A DNA stretch of 64,000 nucleotides from Sulfuritalea sp. (GCA_022842325.1 JALHPU010000005.1:106292-170291), one strand, 5' to 3'; shown: positions 41,479 through 52,351, numbered from the stretch's first letter. Translations and numbers: made by a program. The notes: generated by a model from the sequence alone, not told the origin.

Positions 41479-42405
41479 TTACAAATCAGCCAGCACCTTG
41501 ATGTGCGTGGTGACGCTGCGGGCAAGGGCAGAGAGCACATAACCGCCCTCGAGCACGGACACGATGCGTCCCCGGGCGAACTCGCGCGCGATCAGTTTGA
41601 TCTGTTCCGTAACCCACGCATAGTCGGACTCGACCAGCCCCAGCGACGCCATGTCGTCCTCGTAGTGAGCGTCGAAGCCGGCCGATATGAAAATCATTTC
41701 CGGCTTGAATTCCCGCAGCCGTGGAAGCCATATGTCATAGACCACCTGACGGAAGTCCTCACCCCGGGTTCCCGCGGGCAGCGGAACGTTGCACATGTTG
41801 GGCGCGGGATTCTCGGTGCCGCAATAGGGATAGAACGGGTGCTGGAAAATTCCTGCCATCAAGACGCGTGTATCGCCGGCGAAGATTTCTTCGGTACCGT
41901 TGCCGTGATGCACGTCGAAGTCGATGATCGCCACGCGGGACAGCCCCCACGCATCCAGCGCATGCCGTGCCGCAATGGCAACGTTATTGAAGAAGCAGAA
42001 GCCCATCGCCTTGGCCCGCTCGGCATGATGACCGGGCGGACGCACGGCACAGAAGGCGTTCTGCGCTTCGCCGCGCATCACCAGATCGGTGGCGTAGCAG
42101 CCGGCGCCGGCCGAACGCAGCGCCGCCTGCAGGGTTCCCGGCGACATCGCCGTATCCGGATCGAGATGGACGATACCGTGCGTCGGACTGCTGCCATGCA
42201 CGTGGTCGACGTATTCTCGCGGATGCACGCGCAGCAGCTGATCCATCTCGGCCAGCGGCGCATCGTGAAACTGCAGATAGACGTCCAGACCGGAGGCAAT
42301 CAGACGATCGCTGATGGCGCCAAGTCGATCAGGGCATTCCGGATGGTGGGCTCCCATGTCGTGCTGCCAGCAGTCGCGATGGGAAATGAAGGCGGTAATG
42401 GTCAT
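41479..42405 (-). CDS. Histone deacetylase-like amidohydrolase
   Basis: 308 residues from ATG 42405. AVRPPGHHAERAKAMGFCFFNNVAIAA (catalytic His pair), IIDFDVHHGNGTEEIF (zinc Asp/His), ISAGFDAHYEDDMASL (third zinc Asp) and EGGY are the class II HDAC/acetoin-utilisation-protein motifs. Bacterial members deacetylate polyamines or small molecules; the substrate is unknown. Divergent from the MoxR operon with 80 bp between. Confidence 0.92.
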   Translation of the reverse strand: MTITAFISHRDCWQHDMGAHHPECPDRLGAISDRLIASGLDVYLQFHDAPLAEMDQLLRVHPREYVDHVHGSSPTHGIVHLDPDTAMSPGTLQAALRSAGAGCYATDLVMRGEAQNAFCAVRPPGHHAERAKAMGFCFFNNVAIAARHALDAWGLSRVAIIDFDVHHGNGTEEIFAGDTRVLMAGIFQHPFYPYCGTENPAPNMCNVPLPAGTRGEDFRQVVYDIWLPRLREFKPEMIFISAGFDAHYEDDMASLGLVESDYAWVTEQIKLIAREFARGRIVSVLEGGYVLSALARSVTTHIKVLADL

Positions 42406-42485
42406 GACGGGGTGTCTTGCCTGATGACTTACAATGGCGCTCAAAAGCATATTATCCATCAAAGTCCGCGCAAAACCCCGACCCC

Positions 42486-43406
42486 ATGCGACTCCCCGAA
42501 CTCGAAGCCATTCTGGCCGACATCAACCGCATCATTCTCGGCAAGGAACGGCCGATTCGCCTATCTCTGGCATGCCTGCTGGCGCGCGGCCATTTGCTCA
42601 TCGAAGATTTGCCGGGCGTCGGCAAGACCACGCTGGCGCATGTCCTGGCGCGCGTGCTGGGCCTGGATTTCCAGCGCATCCAATTCACCAGCGATATGCT
42701 GCCGGCGGATATTCTCGGCGTTTCGATCTTCGACCGCGGCACTGGCAGCTTCCACTTTCATCCCGGTCCGATCTTTACCCAGGTGGTACTGGCCGACGAA
42801 ATCAACCGCGCCACACCGAAGGCGCAAAGCGCCTTGCTCGAAGCGATGGAGGAGCGGCAGGTGACGACCGAGGGAGAAACCCGCGCCCTGCCCCAGCCGT
42901 TCTTCGTGATCGCCACGCAGAATCCGACACACCAGATCGGTACCTTCCCGCTGCCCGAATCCCAGCTTGACCGTTTCATGCTCAAGATCGAACTCGGTTA
43001 TCCCGATGCCGCGGCAGAACGCGAATTGCTGGCCGGCGCCGACCGGCATCAGATGGTCGCCAGCCTCGGTCCGCGCATCGCGCCGCAGCGCCTGATGGAA
43101 CTGCAGGATCGGGTGCGCGCTATACACGCCTCGTCGGCACTGATCGAGTATGTTCAGGCGCTGGCCGCCCATACCCGCACGTCGCCGCGCTGGCAGGCGG
43201 GCATGTCGCCGCGCGCCTGCCTGGCATTGCTGGCTGCCGCACGCGCCTGGGCATTGCTTGACGGCCGCGACCACGTGCTGCCGGAAGATGTGCAGGCCGT
43301 GCTGCCCGGCGTTATCGCCCATCGCCTGAAGCCGACCGAGGACACCATGTACACGGATGCCGATGCAGTCGCCGCCACGCTGATCGAGGCCGTCCCGCTG
43401 CCCTGA
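42486..43406 (+). CDS. MoxR-family AAA+ ATPase
   Basis: 306 residues from ATG 42486. Walker A LIEDLPGVGKTTLAHVLARVL, RIQFTSDMLPADILGVSIFD, Walker B GGTGRR-frame-free VVLADEINRATPKAQSALLEAMEERQVT, sensor FFVIATQNPTHQIGTFPLPESQLDRF. The group works with DUF58 and transglutaminase proteins as chaperone-like remodelers, exactly the next two genes here. It is the first gene of a four-gene operon. Confidence 0.93.
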   Translation: MRLPELEAILADINRIILGKERPIRLSLACLLARGHLLIEDLPGVGKTTLAHVLARVLGLDFQRIQFTSDMLPADILGVSIFDRGTGSFHFHPGPIFTQVVLADEINRATPKAQSALLEAMEERQVTTEGETRALPQPFFVIATQNPTHQIGTFPLPESQLDRFMLKIELGYPDAAAERELLAGADRHQMVASLGPRIAPQRLMELQDRVRAIHASSALIEYVQALAAHTRTSPRWQAGMSPRACLALLAAARAWALLDGRDHVLPEDVQAVLPGVIAHRLKPTEDTMYTDADAVAATLIEAVPLP

Positions 43407-43427
43407 GAGCCCATTCCTCCAGGAATC

Positions 43428-44408
43428 ATGCTCGCCGCACTGCGCCACCGACTGCACGAAACCTTCGTCCGCTGGGCGCTGCGCGTGCGTCCGCCGGAAC
43501 CGGCGCCCATCATCCTTACCCAGCGCCGCGTCTACGTCCTGCCGACGCGAGCCGGGCTGGCTTATGCCACGGCGCTGGGAGTGATTCTGCTCGGTGCGAT
43601 GAACTACAACCTGAGCCTCGGGCATGCGCTGGTATTTTTGCTGGCCGGACTGGGCATCGTCGCCATCCTCCATACCTTCCGCAACCTGGTGCACATCGCG
43701 ATTCGTCCCGGTCGCTGCGAGCCGGTATTCGCCGGCAGCCCGGCCCAGTTCGCGCTGGCGCTGGACAACCGGCGGCCCGATGCCCGCACCAGCCTGCGCC
43801 TGTTTCTCGGCGACCGGGATCCGATCGAAGTCGACATCGATGCGCACGCCAGCACGATAGCCACGCTGGCTGCCGCCACGGTGAAACGCGGCTGGCTGCC
43901 GATGCCACGCGTCACCATCGAGACCACCTGGCCGCTGGGACTGGTGCGCGCCTGGAGCTATGCCGTCCCCGACCTCAACTGCCTGGTCTATCCGGCGCCC
44001 GCGGCCAAAGCGCCGCCGCTGCCCTGGGGCGGCGACTCGGCGCGCGGTTCGACCCGGGACGGCCGCGGCGCAGATGACTTTTCCGGCCTGCGCAGGCATC
44101 AGGTAGCCGATGCACCACGCCATGTGGCATGGAAAGCGGTGGCCCGCCAGCATGACGGCCCGCTGCTGACCAAACTTTTCACGGGAGCGAGTGCCCAGCA
44201 GATCTGGCTGGACTGGAATGAGCTGTCACAGACGCCGGACAGCGAACAGCGTTTGTCGATACTCGCCCGCTGGATGCTCGATGCCGACGCAGCAGGACTC
44301 GCCTGGGGCTTGCGACTGCCCGGCTTGCAGCTTGTCCCGGACAACGGCCCGGCCCAGCTGGCGGCCGGCTTGCGCGCCTTGGCTTTGCACGACCATGGCT
44401 CGCGCTAG
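43428..44408 (+). CDS. DUF58 domain protein
   Basis: 326 residues with two membrane helices (RVYVLPTRAGLAYATALGVILLGAMNYNLSLGHALVFLLAGLGIVAILHTF) at the N-terminus, then the DUF58 region: PPLPWGGDSARGSTRDGRGADDFSGLRRHQVADAPRHVAWKAVARQHDGPLLTKLF. It is a standard partner of MoxR ATPases. It overlaps the transglutaminase gene by 14 bp. Confidence 0.9.
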   Translation: MLAALRHRLHETFVRWALRVRPPEPAPIILTQRRVYVLPTRAGLAYATALGVILLGAMNYNLSLGHALVFLLAGLGIVAILHTFRNLVHIAIRPGRCEPVFAGSPAQFALALDNRRPDARTSLRLFLGDRDPIEVDIDAHASTIATLAAATVKRGWLPMPRVTIETTWPLGLVRAWSYAVPDLNCLVYPAPAAKAPPLPWGGDSARGSTRDGRGADDFSGLRRHQVADAPRHVAWKAVARQHDGPLLTKLFTGASAQQIWLDWNELSQTPDSEQRLSILARWMLDADAAGLAWGLRLPGLQLVPDNGPAQLAAGLRALALHDHGSR

Positions 44409-46347
44409 CCGCCCTGTCAGCCGGCGCCAGGCCTGGTGGCTGCTGGCCTGCGCGATTGCCGCCAGCGCGCCGCTGGTGCAACAAGTTCCACTATGGCTCG
44501 CGCTGGCCACGGCAAGCGCGTTCATCTGGCGCGCCGCGTTGACATGGAAACACTGGCGCTTGCCACCACGCTGGCTGCTGGTGATCCTGGTCTTTGCCGG
44601 CACGGTCGGCGTGTTCCTGCAATACCGGACCATTCTCGGCCGCACGCCGGGCACCGCGTTGCTGGTGGTGTTCCTGGCGCTGAAGCTGCTTGAACTGCGG
44701 GCCGCGCGCGACGCCGTGGCGACGGCACTGCTGTGCTACTTCCTGGTACTTGGCCAGTTCCTGTTCACCCAGACCATCCCGACGGCATTGCTGGCCGGGC
44801 TGACGGTGCTGGTCACCACCGCCGCCCTGCTGGCAGCCAGTGATGACCGCCCGTCACCACAGGAGCAATTGCGCCGGGCCACGCTGCTGCTGGCCCAGGC
44901 AATGCCATTCATGCTGCTGCTGTTCCTGCTCTTTCCCCGCGTGCAAGGACCGCTGTGGGGCATTCCGCAGGATCGCTTTTCAGCCGTTTCGGGTCTGTCC
45001 GACACCATGGCCCCCGGCTCAATCGCGCAACTCTCCCAGTCCGATGCAATCGCGTTCCGCGTCAAATTCAAGGATGCCGTTCCACCGCAATCGCAGCTTT
45101 ACTGGCGCGGCCCCGTGATGCCGCGCTTCGACGGTCGCAGCTGGCGTGTCGCGCAAACTCAGGGGGCCTACCCGGAAGTTCCCTACGCCGGACAAGGGGC
45201 GCAGGTGGACTACGAAGTAACGCTGGAACCGCATGGCAAGTTCTGGCTGTTTGCGCTGGAAATGCCGGCCAGCCTGCCGCCGGACAGCGCACTCACCGTC
45301 GACTATCAGCCCATTGCACGCCAGGCAGTGCGCAATCGCTTGCGCTATACGCAGAGTGCCTGGCCCGAAGCCACGGCCGGAATCCGGGAAGCTCCAACTC
45401 TGCTGCGCGACGCACTGGCATTGCCGAAGGACGGCAACCCGCGCATGCGGGCCATCAGCGCCGGATGGCAGGCCGAGCACGGCGAGAATGGTGCCGCCAT
45501 CCTCGCCGCGGCCGAAAGCTTCTTCAACCAGCAGTTGCTGTTCTACACGCTGAACCCGCCGCTGCTCGGCCCCGATATGGTCGATGAGTTTCTCTTCGAT
45601 ACCAAGCGGGGCTTCTGCGAACACTTCGCCGCCGCCTTTGTTTTTGCCTTGCGTGCCGCAGGCGTTCCGGCACGCGTGGTTGCCGGCTATCAGGGCGGCG
45701 AAGTCAATCCGGTGGATGGCTATCTGGAAGTCCGCCAGTACGACGCCCATGCCTGGACCGAAGTCTGGCTCGCCGGACGTGGCTGGGTGCGCATCGATCC
45801 GACCGCGATCTCGGCGCCGAGCCGCATCAACACCAATCTGGCCGCGGCAGTCCCGGCCGGCGAAGCCCTGCCCTTCCTTGCCCGCGCCAATCTGCCCTGG
45901 CTCAAGGAACTGCGCTACCGGCTGGACGCCGTCACCAATGGCTGGAATCAGTGGGTCCTGGGCTACAACCCGCAGCGCCAGCGCGACCTGCTGGCCACCC
46001 TCGGCCTCAAGGAGCCCGACTGGCGCAGCATGACCGCGATCCTCGCGGTTCTCTGCGGCATGGTCTTGCTCGGACTGACCATCTGGATATTGCGCAATCG
46101 CCTGCGTGTGGACCCGGCGCTTGCTGCCTGGCGACGCTTCACGGCCAGGCTCGCCCGGCGCGGAATTGTCTGGCAGGCATGGGAAGGACCGCTGGACTTC
46201 GCCCAACGCGCCGCCGCCGAGGATCGCCACCACGAACAAGACATTCGCGAAATCGCTGCGCTGTATGCCCGCCTGCGCTATGGGCCGGCACCCGATCCCG
46301 ACGACCTGATCCGGCTGAAAACCCGGATCGCCGCCTTCCGGCCATGA
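44395..46347 (+). CDS. Transglutaminase-like membrane protein (TgpA type)
   Basis: 650 residues from ATG 44395. Several N-terminal transmembrane helices (to about 165), a periplasmic transglutaminase-like core with TKRGFCEHFAAAFVFALRAAGVPARVVAGYQGGEVNPVDGYLEVRQYDAHAWTEVWLAGRGWVRIDPT (Cys, His, Asp triad), one more helix (LAVLCGMVLLGLTIWIL) and a cytoplasmic DUF4129-like tail. It is the third gene of the MoxR-DUF58 operon; its stop overlaps the mltB ATG. A function in cell-envelope maintenance is likely. Confidence 0.92.
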   Translation: MARASRPVSRRQAWWLLACAIAASAPLVQQVPLWLALATASAFIWRAALTWKHWRLPPRWLLVILVFAGTVGVFLQYRTILGRTPGTALLVVFLALKLLELRAARDAVATALLCYFLVLGQFLFTQTIPTALLAGLTVLVTTAALLAASDDRPSPQEQLRRATLLLAQAMPFMLLLFLLFPRVQGPLWGIPQDRFSAVSGLSDTMAPGSIAQLSQSDAIAFRVKFKDAVPPQSQLYWRGPVMPRFDGRSWRVAQTQGAYPEVPYAGQGAQVDYEVTLEPHGKFWLFALEMPASLPPDSALTVDYQPIARQAVRNRLRYTQSAWPEATAGIREAPTLLRDALALPKDGNPRMRAISAGWQAEHGENGAAILAAAESFFNQQLLFYTLNPPLLGPDMVDEFLFDTKRGFCEHFAAAFVFALRAAGVPARVVAGYQGGEVNPVDGYLEVRQYDAHAWTEVWLAGRGWVRIDPTAISAPSRINTNLAAAVPAGEALPFLARANLPWLKELRYRLDAVTNGWNQWVLGYNPQRQRDLLATLGLKEPDWRSMTAILAVLCGMVLLGLTIWILRNRLRVDPALAAWRRFTARLARRGIVWQAWEGPLDFAQRAAAEDRHHEQDIREIAALYARLRYGPAPDPDDLIRLKTRIAAFRP

Positions 46348-47336
46348 TCCGCCTGCTTCTGCTCCTGTCGCTGGCTTTGCTGAGCGGCGGCCTGCGCGCT
46401 GAAAACTACGCGCAGCGCGATGACGTGCAAGCTTTCGTCGCGGACATGCATGGCCGGCACGGATTTGACCCCGACGCCCTCACCGGATTGTTCCGCCGGA
46501 CCAGGCCCATCGCCGCCGTGATCAAGGCCATCATGCCGCCCAGGGATCCCGGCGTGCGTTCCTGGCGCACCTACCGCGCGCGCTTTGTCGAGCCCAGGCG
46601 AATCGCCGCTGGACGGCGCTTCATGCACATCCACGCGGCCCAGTTCGCTGCTGCTGAAGCTCAATTTGGCGTGCCGGCCGACATTATTGCCGCCATCATC
46701 GGTGTCGAGACCATCTACGGCAAGCAACTGGGCAATTTTGGCACCTTTGCCGCGCTGACCACCCTGGCCTTCGACTACCCGCCGCGGGCGGAGCTGTTTC
46801 GCCGCGAACTCGAGGAATTGCTGCTGCTGGCTCGCGAGGAAGGCCGCGACCCGCTGGGGTATACCGGGTCCTATGCCGGGGCGCTTGGCCTGCCGCAGTT
46901 CCTGCCGTCGTCGCGTCGGCGCTTCGCCATCGACTTCGACTATGACGGTCGCATCGACCTGACCGGCAGCGCCACCGATGCGATTGGCAGCGTGGCCAAT
47001 TTCCTCGCCCAACACGGCTGGGAACGCGAGGCGCCGATCGCGACCACCGTCACTGTCAGCGGCGACGGCATACAGGCACTCCTCGATGAAGGCATCGTGC
47101 CGCAGCGCATGCCACAGCAAATGGCAACGACCAATGTCAGCCTTGCAGGAGTCGGCGCTGGCGCTACGGTGATTGCCGACCGGCCGGCGGCCTTGATCGA
47201 CCTGGTCACGCCCAATGCGCTGACCGAGTATCGTCTCGGCTATCGCAACTTCTATGTGATCACGCGTTACAACCGCAGCAGTTTCTACGCGGCCGCAGTC
47301 ATGGACCTCGCCGCTGCGCTGCGCGCCTCAGAGTAA
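46344..47336 (+). CDS. mltB: Lytic murein transglycosylase B
   Basis: 330 residues from ATG 46344, inside the upstream stop (ATGA). Signal [20 protein letters not shown] without lipobox, so a soluble form. [22 protein letters not shown] with the catalytic Glu, [27 protein letters not shown] helices and [30 protein letters not shown] are the family motifs. Cleaves the MurNAc-GlcNAc bond. Codons at 47150-47171 come from a dispersed-repeat copy and encode GVGAGAT. Its 3' end overlaps the rpoS stop by 9 bp. Confidence 0.93.
   Translation: MIRLLLLLSLALLSGGLRAENYAQRDDVQAFVADMHGRHGFDPDALTGLFRRTRPIAAVIKAIMPPRDPGVRSWRTYRARFVEPRRIAAGRRFMHIHAAQFAAAEAQFGVPADIIAAIIGVETIYGKQLGNFGTFAALTTLAFDYPPRAELFRRELEELLLLAREEGRDPLGYTGSYAGALGLPQFLPSSRRRFAIDFDYDGRIDLTGSATDAIGSVANFLAQHGWEREAPIATTVTVSGDGIQALLDEGIVPQRMPQQMATTNVSLAGVGAGATVIADRPAALIDLVTPNALTEYRLGYRNFYVITRYNRSSFYAAAVMDLAAALRASE
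47150..47171 (+). repeat. Dispersed 22-bp repeat, copy 5
   Basis: Lies within mltB and is translated (VGAGAT). Confidence 0.45.
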
Positions 47337-48242
47337 GGCTTCGGGCGTCAAGCCGTCGCGCGCGATACGCTTGCGCAGCTTGGACAGCGCTTCCATCTGG
47401 ATCTGGCGCACCCGCTCGCGCGTCAACCCCAGATCGCTGGCGATATCCTCCAGCGTGGTCGGATCGCAACCGCCCAGTCCATAGCGGCGCTCCACCACCA
47501 GGCGCTGGCGCTCGGTGAGTTGCGCCACCCACTCGGCGACCAGCAACTCGGCCTCATGCTGCTCCAGATGGGTCGAGGGATCTTCGGTCGACTCATCCGC
47601 CATCGAATCGGACATCGACAGTTCGGGATCGATGTCGAGCGGCGAATCGAGCGAGGCGGAACGTTCGTTGAGCACCAGCAGGCGGCGGACGTCCTCGACC
47701 GGACGATCCAGCAGGCGCGCCACGTCGTCGAGCATCGCGCTCGGCGCCGCGTCTTGCGCACCCCGTTCGCGATCGAGCTGGCGCATGGCGCGCAAGACGA
47801 TATTCAGTTCCTTGATCACGTAGATCGGCAGGCGCACGGTACGCGACTGGTTCATGATGGCGCGTTCGACGTTCTGTCGGATCCACCACGTCGCATAGGT
47901 CGAAAAGCGAAAGCCGCGCTCCGGATCGAATTTTTCCAGGGCATGGATCAGGCCCAGGTTGCCTTCCTCGATCAGGTCGTCGAGTGGCAGACCGCGATGC
48001 AGGTAATGCCGTGCGATGCTGACCACCAGCCGCAAATTGGCCTCGATCATGTGCTGCCGGGCTAGAAAGTCGCCGGCATGTGCGGCACGCGCCAGCTTGA
48101 CTTCCTCGGCGGCGGTCAGCAGCGGCGTGGCGCCGATTTCATGCAAATAGACCTGGGTGATGTCCTCGATGAAGCCGGACTCATGGGAATCCGGTACGAC
48201 CTCGGCGTCGTCGCGCTCCGGAAGGAAAGCGTCGTCGCTCAT
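47328..48242 (-). CDS. rpoS: RNA polymerase sigma factor RpoS
   Basis: 304 residues. Region 1.2/2: [93 protein letters not shown], and [18 protein letters not shown], the RpoS hallmark. Region 4 ends in [27 protein letters not shown]. It directs the stationary-phase and general stress response. Last gene of surE-pcm-nlpD-rpoS. Confidence 0.96.
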   Translation of the reverse strand: MSDDAFLPERDDAEVVPDSHESGFIEDITQVYLHEIGATPLLTAAEEVKLARAAHAGDFLARQHMIEANLRLVVSIARHYLHRGLPLDDLIEEGNLGLIHALEKFDPERGFRFSTYATWWIRQNVERAIMNQSRTVRLPIYVIKELNIVLRAMRQLDRERGAQDAAPSAMLDDVARLLDRPVEDVRRLLVLNERSASLDSPLDIDPELSMSDSMADESTEDPSTHLEQHEAELLVAEWVAQLTERQRLVVERRYGLGGCDPTTLEDIASDLGLTRERVRQIQMEALSKLRKRIARDGLTPEALL

Positions 48243-48248
48243 CGGGTT

Positions 48249-49202
48249 TCAGCGCGCCGGAAGAAACTTCTGCGGATCGGCCGGCTTGCCCTGGCGGCGG
48301 ATCTCGAAATGCAGGCGCGGGCTTTCAGTGTCGGTGCTGCCCATTTCGGCAATCTTCTGGCCCTTGGTCACGCTGTCCTTTTCCTTGACCAGCAGCTTGC
48401 TGTTGTGGGCGTAGACCGAAAGATACGTCGCATTGTGGCGCAGCACGACCAGATTGCCGTAGCCGCGCAGGCCGGCCCCGGCATACGAGACCACGCCGCC
48501 GGCGGCCGCCAGCACCGGGTCTCCCGCCTTGCCGGCGATATCCACACCCTTGCTGCCGCCCTCGGCAAACGGCGCGATCAACTTGCCATTGGCCGGCCAC
48601 ATCCAGTCCGGTTCATCGCCACCAGGCGCCGGCTTCTCGGCAGGCTTTACGTCGACGGGTCGCTCGGACTTGGCCTCTTCAGGCTTCGGTTCAACAGGTC
48701 GCGCAACCGCTTCGGCCTGTTGCGCCCGGGCCAGCGCTGCATCCGAATAGGCCAGCTTGCCGCCTTTCGGCTCGCGCTTGAGGTTGTCGGTATTGCTGGT
48801 GCTTTTCGGCGCGGGCGCAGCCTCAGCCTTGACTTCGATCGGCGCGCTGGAGGTCACGGGCTTCACCACCGCTACCGGCGCACCGTTGTCCTCCGGCGCG
48901 ACGCGCAACCTCTGGCCGATCCGTATCACGCCGGGGTTTTCGATATTGTTCCAGGCCGCCACATCCTTGTGGTCCTGCCCATGATCGAGCGCAATGCTGT
49001 AGAGCGTATCGCCCTTCTTCACGGTGTAATAACCGGCGCCGGAATCCGTCGCCGCCACAGCCTGTGCTGCCGATGCCGGCAGTGTTGCCGGCTTCCCCGT
49101 AGCCGACGCCGCATCGCGCACCACCACCGGTGCCGGCGCATGGCTGGCGCAAGCGCCGATGAACGGCAGCAGCAAAACCAGAATCAGACGTACAGCGCTC
49201 AT
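48249..49202 (-). CDS. nlpD: NlpD-like LysM/M23 lipoprotein (amidase activator type)
   Basis: 317 residues. Lipobox IGAC, LysM domain ([44 protein letters not shown]), variable Ala/Pro/Lys linker, and a C-terminal M23 domain ([57 protein letters not shown]). The M23 domain lacks the full HXXXD and HXH zinc set in the positions I can see, as in E. coli NlpD, so it probably activates amidases. It starts inside the pcm stop (ATGA) and sits 6 bp before rpoS. Confidence 0.93.
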   Translation of the reverse strand: MSAVRLILVLLLPFIGACASHAPAPVVVRDAASATGKPATLPASAAQAVAATDSGAGYYTVKKGDTLYSIALDHGQDHKDVAAWNNIENPGVIRIGQRLRVAPEDNGAPVAVVKPVTSSAPIEVKAEAAPAPKSTSNTDNLKREPKGGKLAYSDAALARAQQAEAVARPVEPKPEEAKSERPVDVKPAEKPAPGGDEPDWMWPANGKLIAPFAEGGSKGVDIAGKAGDPVLAAAGGVVSYAGAGLRGYGNLVVLRHNATYLSVYAHNSKLLVKEKDSVTKGQKIAEMGSTDTESPRLHFEIRRQGKPADPQKFLPAR

Positions 49203-49858
49203 TCCACTCCCGGCAACAGCGGCACGAAGCGCACCGCATCAAATCGGGTTTCCACAAAACCGCGTTCGCTGCGCTCGACCAGGCTGATCACCTGTTCCGC
49301 GTTCCCCAGCGGCATCACCAGGCGCCCGCCCGGCGCCAGTTGCGCCAACAGGGTCTGCGGCACGGCGGCCGCAGCGGCAGCCAATATGATGGTATCAAAT
49401 GGCGCCGCTTCCGGCAGTCCAAGATTGCCGTCGGCGTGCTTGAGGCGGATATGCGAAAGCTTGAGCTGCTTCAGGTTGTCCCGCGCCCGCGCCAGCAGGG
49501 GCGCAATGCGCTCGACGGCGAATACCTGCTTCGACAGCACCCCCAGGATCGCCGCCTGATAACCGCAGCCGGCGCCGATTTCCAGGGTTTTTCCCAGTTG
49601 CCGATCGGCGATCAGGATTTCGATCATGCGCGCCACCACATACGGCTGCGAGATGGTCTGGCCGAAACCCAGCGGCAATGCCGTGTCGTCGTAGGCGCGA
49701 TTGGCCAGCGCCTGCTCGAGGAAGATATGACGCGGCACCAGTCCCATCGCATGCAGCACCCGGCTGTCACTGATGCCCTGGGCGCGCAGCCGCTCGACCA
49801 TGCGCGTGCGGGTGCGCTGTGAGGTCATGCCGATGCCGGCCAGTGCGGCGGAATTCAT
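49199..49858 (-). CDS. pcm: Protein-L-isoaspartate O-methyltransferase
   Basis: 219 residues from ATG 49858, which overlaps the surE stop (ATGA). [24 protein letters not shown] and [27 protein letters not shown] are the substrate and SAM motifs, and [32 protein letters not shown] is motif II/III. It repairs isoaspartyl residues in aged proteins. Part of the conserved surE-pcm-nlpD-rpoS stress operon. Confidence 0.96.
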   Translation of the reverse strand: MNSAALAGIGMTSQRTRTRMVERLRAQGISDSRVLHAMGLVPRHIFLEQALANRAYDDTALPLGFGQTISQPYVVARMIEILIADRQLGKTLEIGAGCGYQAAILGVLSKQVFAVERIAPLLARARDNLKQLKLSHIRLKHADGNLGLPEAAPFDTIILAAAAAAVPQTLLAQLAPGGRLVMPLGNAEQVISLVERSERGFVETRFDAVRFVPLLPGVE

Positions 49859-50604
49859 TGGTCCGAGGTGAGCCAGTTGCGCACGCCGCCCAGTTGCGTG
49901 GCATGGGTAAGATCGATTTGCAGCGGCGTCATCGACACCCAGCCGTGCTCGACGGCGTAAAAATCGGTGCCTTCGCCGGCATCGGCCGCCGGACCGGCAG
50001 GACCGATCCAGTAAAGCGTCTCGCCGCGCGGACTGACCGATTTCACGGCCGGCTCCGCCTTGTGGCGACGCCCCAGGCGCGTGACCTGGATGCCGCGCAG
50101 TTGCTCGTAGGGAATGTCCGGCACATTCACATTCAGCAGCACCGGCTCGGCAAACGGCATGCGCTTGAATCGCTGCACCAGTTCGCGCGCCACGCGTCCG
50201 GCAGTGGCGAAATGCTTCCCCTCGAAACTGCCCAGCGAAATCGCAATCGAGGGCACGCCGAGCAGATAGCCTTCGGTGGCCGCTGCCACGGTGCCGGAAT
50301 AAATCGTGTCGTCGCCCATGTTGGCGCCGAGATTGATGCCCGACACCACCATGTCCGGCTGATGATCGAGCACTCCGGTGACCGCCAGGTGCACGCAATC
50401 TGACGGCGTGCCGCTGACATACATGTAGCCGTTGGCGGCACGACGCAGGGAGAGCGGGCGATCCAGCGTCAGGGAGTTGCTCGCCCCGCTGCGATTGCGT
50501 TCCGGCGCCACCACCGTGATATCGCCGATGTCGGCGAGACTGCTGGCAAGCTGGGCGAGCCCCGGCGCAAGATAACCGTCGTCGTTGCTGAGCAGGATGC
50601 GCAT
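49855..50604 (-). CDS. surE: 5'/3'-nucleotidase SurE
   Basis: 249 residues. [23 protein letters not shown] contains the metal-binding [31 protein letters not shown] and [27 protein letters not shown] are all conserved. It hydrolyses nucleoside monophosphates and short polyphosphates. First gene of the operon; ATG at 50604. Confidence 0.97.
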   Translation of the reverse strand: MRILLSNDDGYLAPGLAQLASSLADIGDITVVAPERNRSGASNSLTLDRPLSLRRAANGYMYVSGTPSDCVHLAVTGVLDHQPDMVVSGINLGANMGDDTIYSGTVAAATEGYLLGVPSIAISLGSFEGKHFATAGRVARELVQRFKRMPFAEPVLLNVNVPDIPYEQLRGIQVTRLGRRHKAEPAVKSVSPRGETLYWIGPAGPAADAGEGTDFYAVEHGWVSMTPLQIDLTHATQLGGVRNWLTSDQ

Positions 50605-50755
50605 GGGGATCTAAGCCGGAAGATCAGAAATCAGGTGGCTATTTTAGCCCATCGCAGCGTGCGGCCGATGGCCTGAACAGAAGCGGTTCAGTCCTCCGCC
50701 ACGCACTTCAGCAAAAGATTCTGCTGCCGGACAGCGCAGGGTAGCATTGCCCACC

Positions 50756-51892
50756 ATGGAAATCATCCTGCACCCGGCGGCCACCGATATTCCGGATTCG
50801 GACTGGGCATCCCTCGACCATGGCGACGACCCGTTCGTCAGCCGCGCCTTCCTCGGCACGGCAGAGAAAGTCGGCGCTGGCGGCACGGCGATGGGCTGGC
50901 AGGCGCAGCACCTTGGCCTCTACGAGGATGGCCTGCTGCTGGGTCTGCTGCCGCTGTACCTGCGCAGCCATTCCTTCGGCGACTTCTCCCGCGACTGGAA
51001 CTGGGCGTCGGCCTGGCAACGCGCCGGGTTGAATTACTACCCGAAGCTGGTCAGCGGCGTACCCTACACCCCGGCACCGGGGCCGCGGCTGCTGGTACGA
51101 CAGGGCATGGAGCGGGAGTCGATCGCGCCGGTGCTGATCGAGGCCGCGCTGGAGGCCGCGCAACGGCTCAAGGCCTCGTCCTGGCAGTGCCTGTTTGTCG
51201 AGGAGGACGACCGCGCGCGCCTGGAGGAGGCCGGACTGCTGATGCGACGCGGCGTGCAGTTCCACTGGATCAACCGGGATTACCGCGACTTCGACGACTT
51301 TCTCGCCGGCTTCACCGCCGACAAGCGCAAGAAACTCAAGCGCGAGCGCCGCGCAGTGCTTGAGTCCGGCCTCCGGATGGAAGCCATGCACGGCGATGAA
51401 ATCGATCCCGGCCTCTGGCGTGCCATCCACCGCCAGTATCGCGACACCTTTGTCCGCTATGGCAACCATCCGGCTTTCCCGCTGGAATTCTTCATCGAAG
51501 CCGGCACCCTGCTCGCCCGGCGCCTGGTCGTCTTCATCGCCTTTCAGCACGGCACGCCGGTCGCCTCGGCGATTTGCTACCGCGACGGCCACACCCTGCA
51601 TGGCCGCCACTGGGGCACCGAGATCGAGATCCCCGGCCTGCACTTCGAGCTTTGCTACCACCAGGGCATCGAGTACTGCATCCGCAACGGACTGCAGCGC
51701 TTCGAGCCGGGCGCGCAAGGCGAACACAAGCTGGCCCGCGGCTTCGAACCGGTCGCTACCTGGTCAGGTTTCTGGATCGCTCACCCGGGCATGCGCCGTG
51801 CGGTGGCAGACTTCATCGCCCGCGAAGACTCGGCAATGCAGGATTACGCGGCGGAAACCGCAGCCCATCTGCCGTTCAAGCTGACGGGCTGA
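50756..51892 (+). CDS. GNAT-fold acyltransferase (COG3146-like)
   Basis: 378 residues from ATG 50756 (TTG 50747 is weaker). Sequence blocks NPFVS-like DDPFVSRAFLGTAEK, GWQAQHLGLYEDGLLLGLLPLYLRSHSFGDFSRDWNWASAWQRAGLNYYPKLVSGVPYTP and GLQRFEPGAQGEHKLARGFEPVATWSGFWI mark the peptidogalycan/FemAB-like GNAT group. The substrate is unknown. A dispersed repeat at 50869-50890 encodes KVGAGGTA near the N-terminus. Confidence 0.88.
   Translation: MEIILHPAATDIPDSDWASLDHGDDPFVSRAFLGTAEKVGAGGTAMGWQAQHLGLYEDGLLLGLLPLYLRSHSFGDFSRDWNWASAWQRAGLNYYPKLVSGVPYTPAPGPRLLVRQGMERESIAPVLIEAALEAAQRLKASSWQCLFVEEDDRARLEEAGLLMRRGVQFHWINRDYRDFDDFLAGFTADKRKKLKRERRAVLESGLRMEAMHGDEIDPGLWRAIHRQYRDTFVRYGNHPAFPLEFFIEAGTLLARRLVVFIAFQHGTPVASAICYRDGHTLHGRHWGTEIEIPGLHFELCYHQGIEYCIRNGLQRFEPGAQGEHKLARGFEPVATWSGFWIAHPGMRRAVADFIAREDSAMQDYAAETAAHLPFKLTG
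50869..50890 (+). repeat. Dispersed 22-bp repeat, copy 6
   Basis: In the coding region of the GNAT gene; differs from the copy at 56926 at one position. Confidence 0.5.
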
Positions 51893-51914
51893 AGCCGCCG
51901 CCAAGCCCGGATCC

Positions 51915-52133
51915 TCAGTGATTGCCGGAGGCGATGGCAAACATCCGTTCGTTGCGCCGCTTCCGCGCCTCGTCCACGGTCAGGCCGACCAGGCTTTCAG
52001 GCGGCAGGGGAACATCCCAGTGCTGCTGGAACAGGTCCATATCCTCGCCGGTATCGAGATGGGCCCGGTAGACCTTCTCCTGCCAGGCGGGTGCGTTGGG
52101 CAGTGCAACCAGTTCAACGGATTCGATGCGCAT
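51915..52133 (-). CDS. Small hypothetical protein, 72 residues
   Basis: MRIESVELVALPNAPAWQEKV and so on; cytoplasmic, acidic, no membrane segment. AGAGGAAACTTTCC precedes the ATG on the minus strand. It ends with a helical VDEARKRRNERMFAIASG. No family recognised. Convergent with the GNAT gene. Confidence 0.6.
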   Translation of the reverse strand: MRIESVELVALPNAPAWQEKVYRAHLDTGEDMDLFQQHWDVPLPPESLVGLTVDEARKRRNERMFAIASGNH

Positions 52134-52351
52134 GGAAAGTTTCCTCTTGAGACGCGGGTTTTTCGTAATCCTGCGCCTGCCATGACCGGCTGGTAATCCG
52201 GAAATTGACGAGGAATCTCCCGCTGTTTTGGCTTCCCAAATGTCGCGCGAGGGGATTCAGGCGGATCGGCTCCGTCTGGCAATCGATCCGAATTGCGCCC
52301 AGGCCGGGAACAGTGGATGATGCGGGGCCAGAAAATCATCGGAGCCTTGCC

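Noticed and set aside
49199..50398. 399-codon frame extending pcm upstream through surE
   Set aside because: The conserved pcm start at 49858 overlaps the surE stop as ATGA, and the extension is antiparallel in frame to SurE with no similarity.
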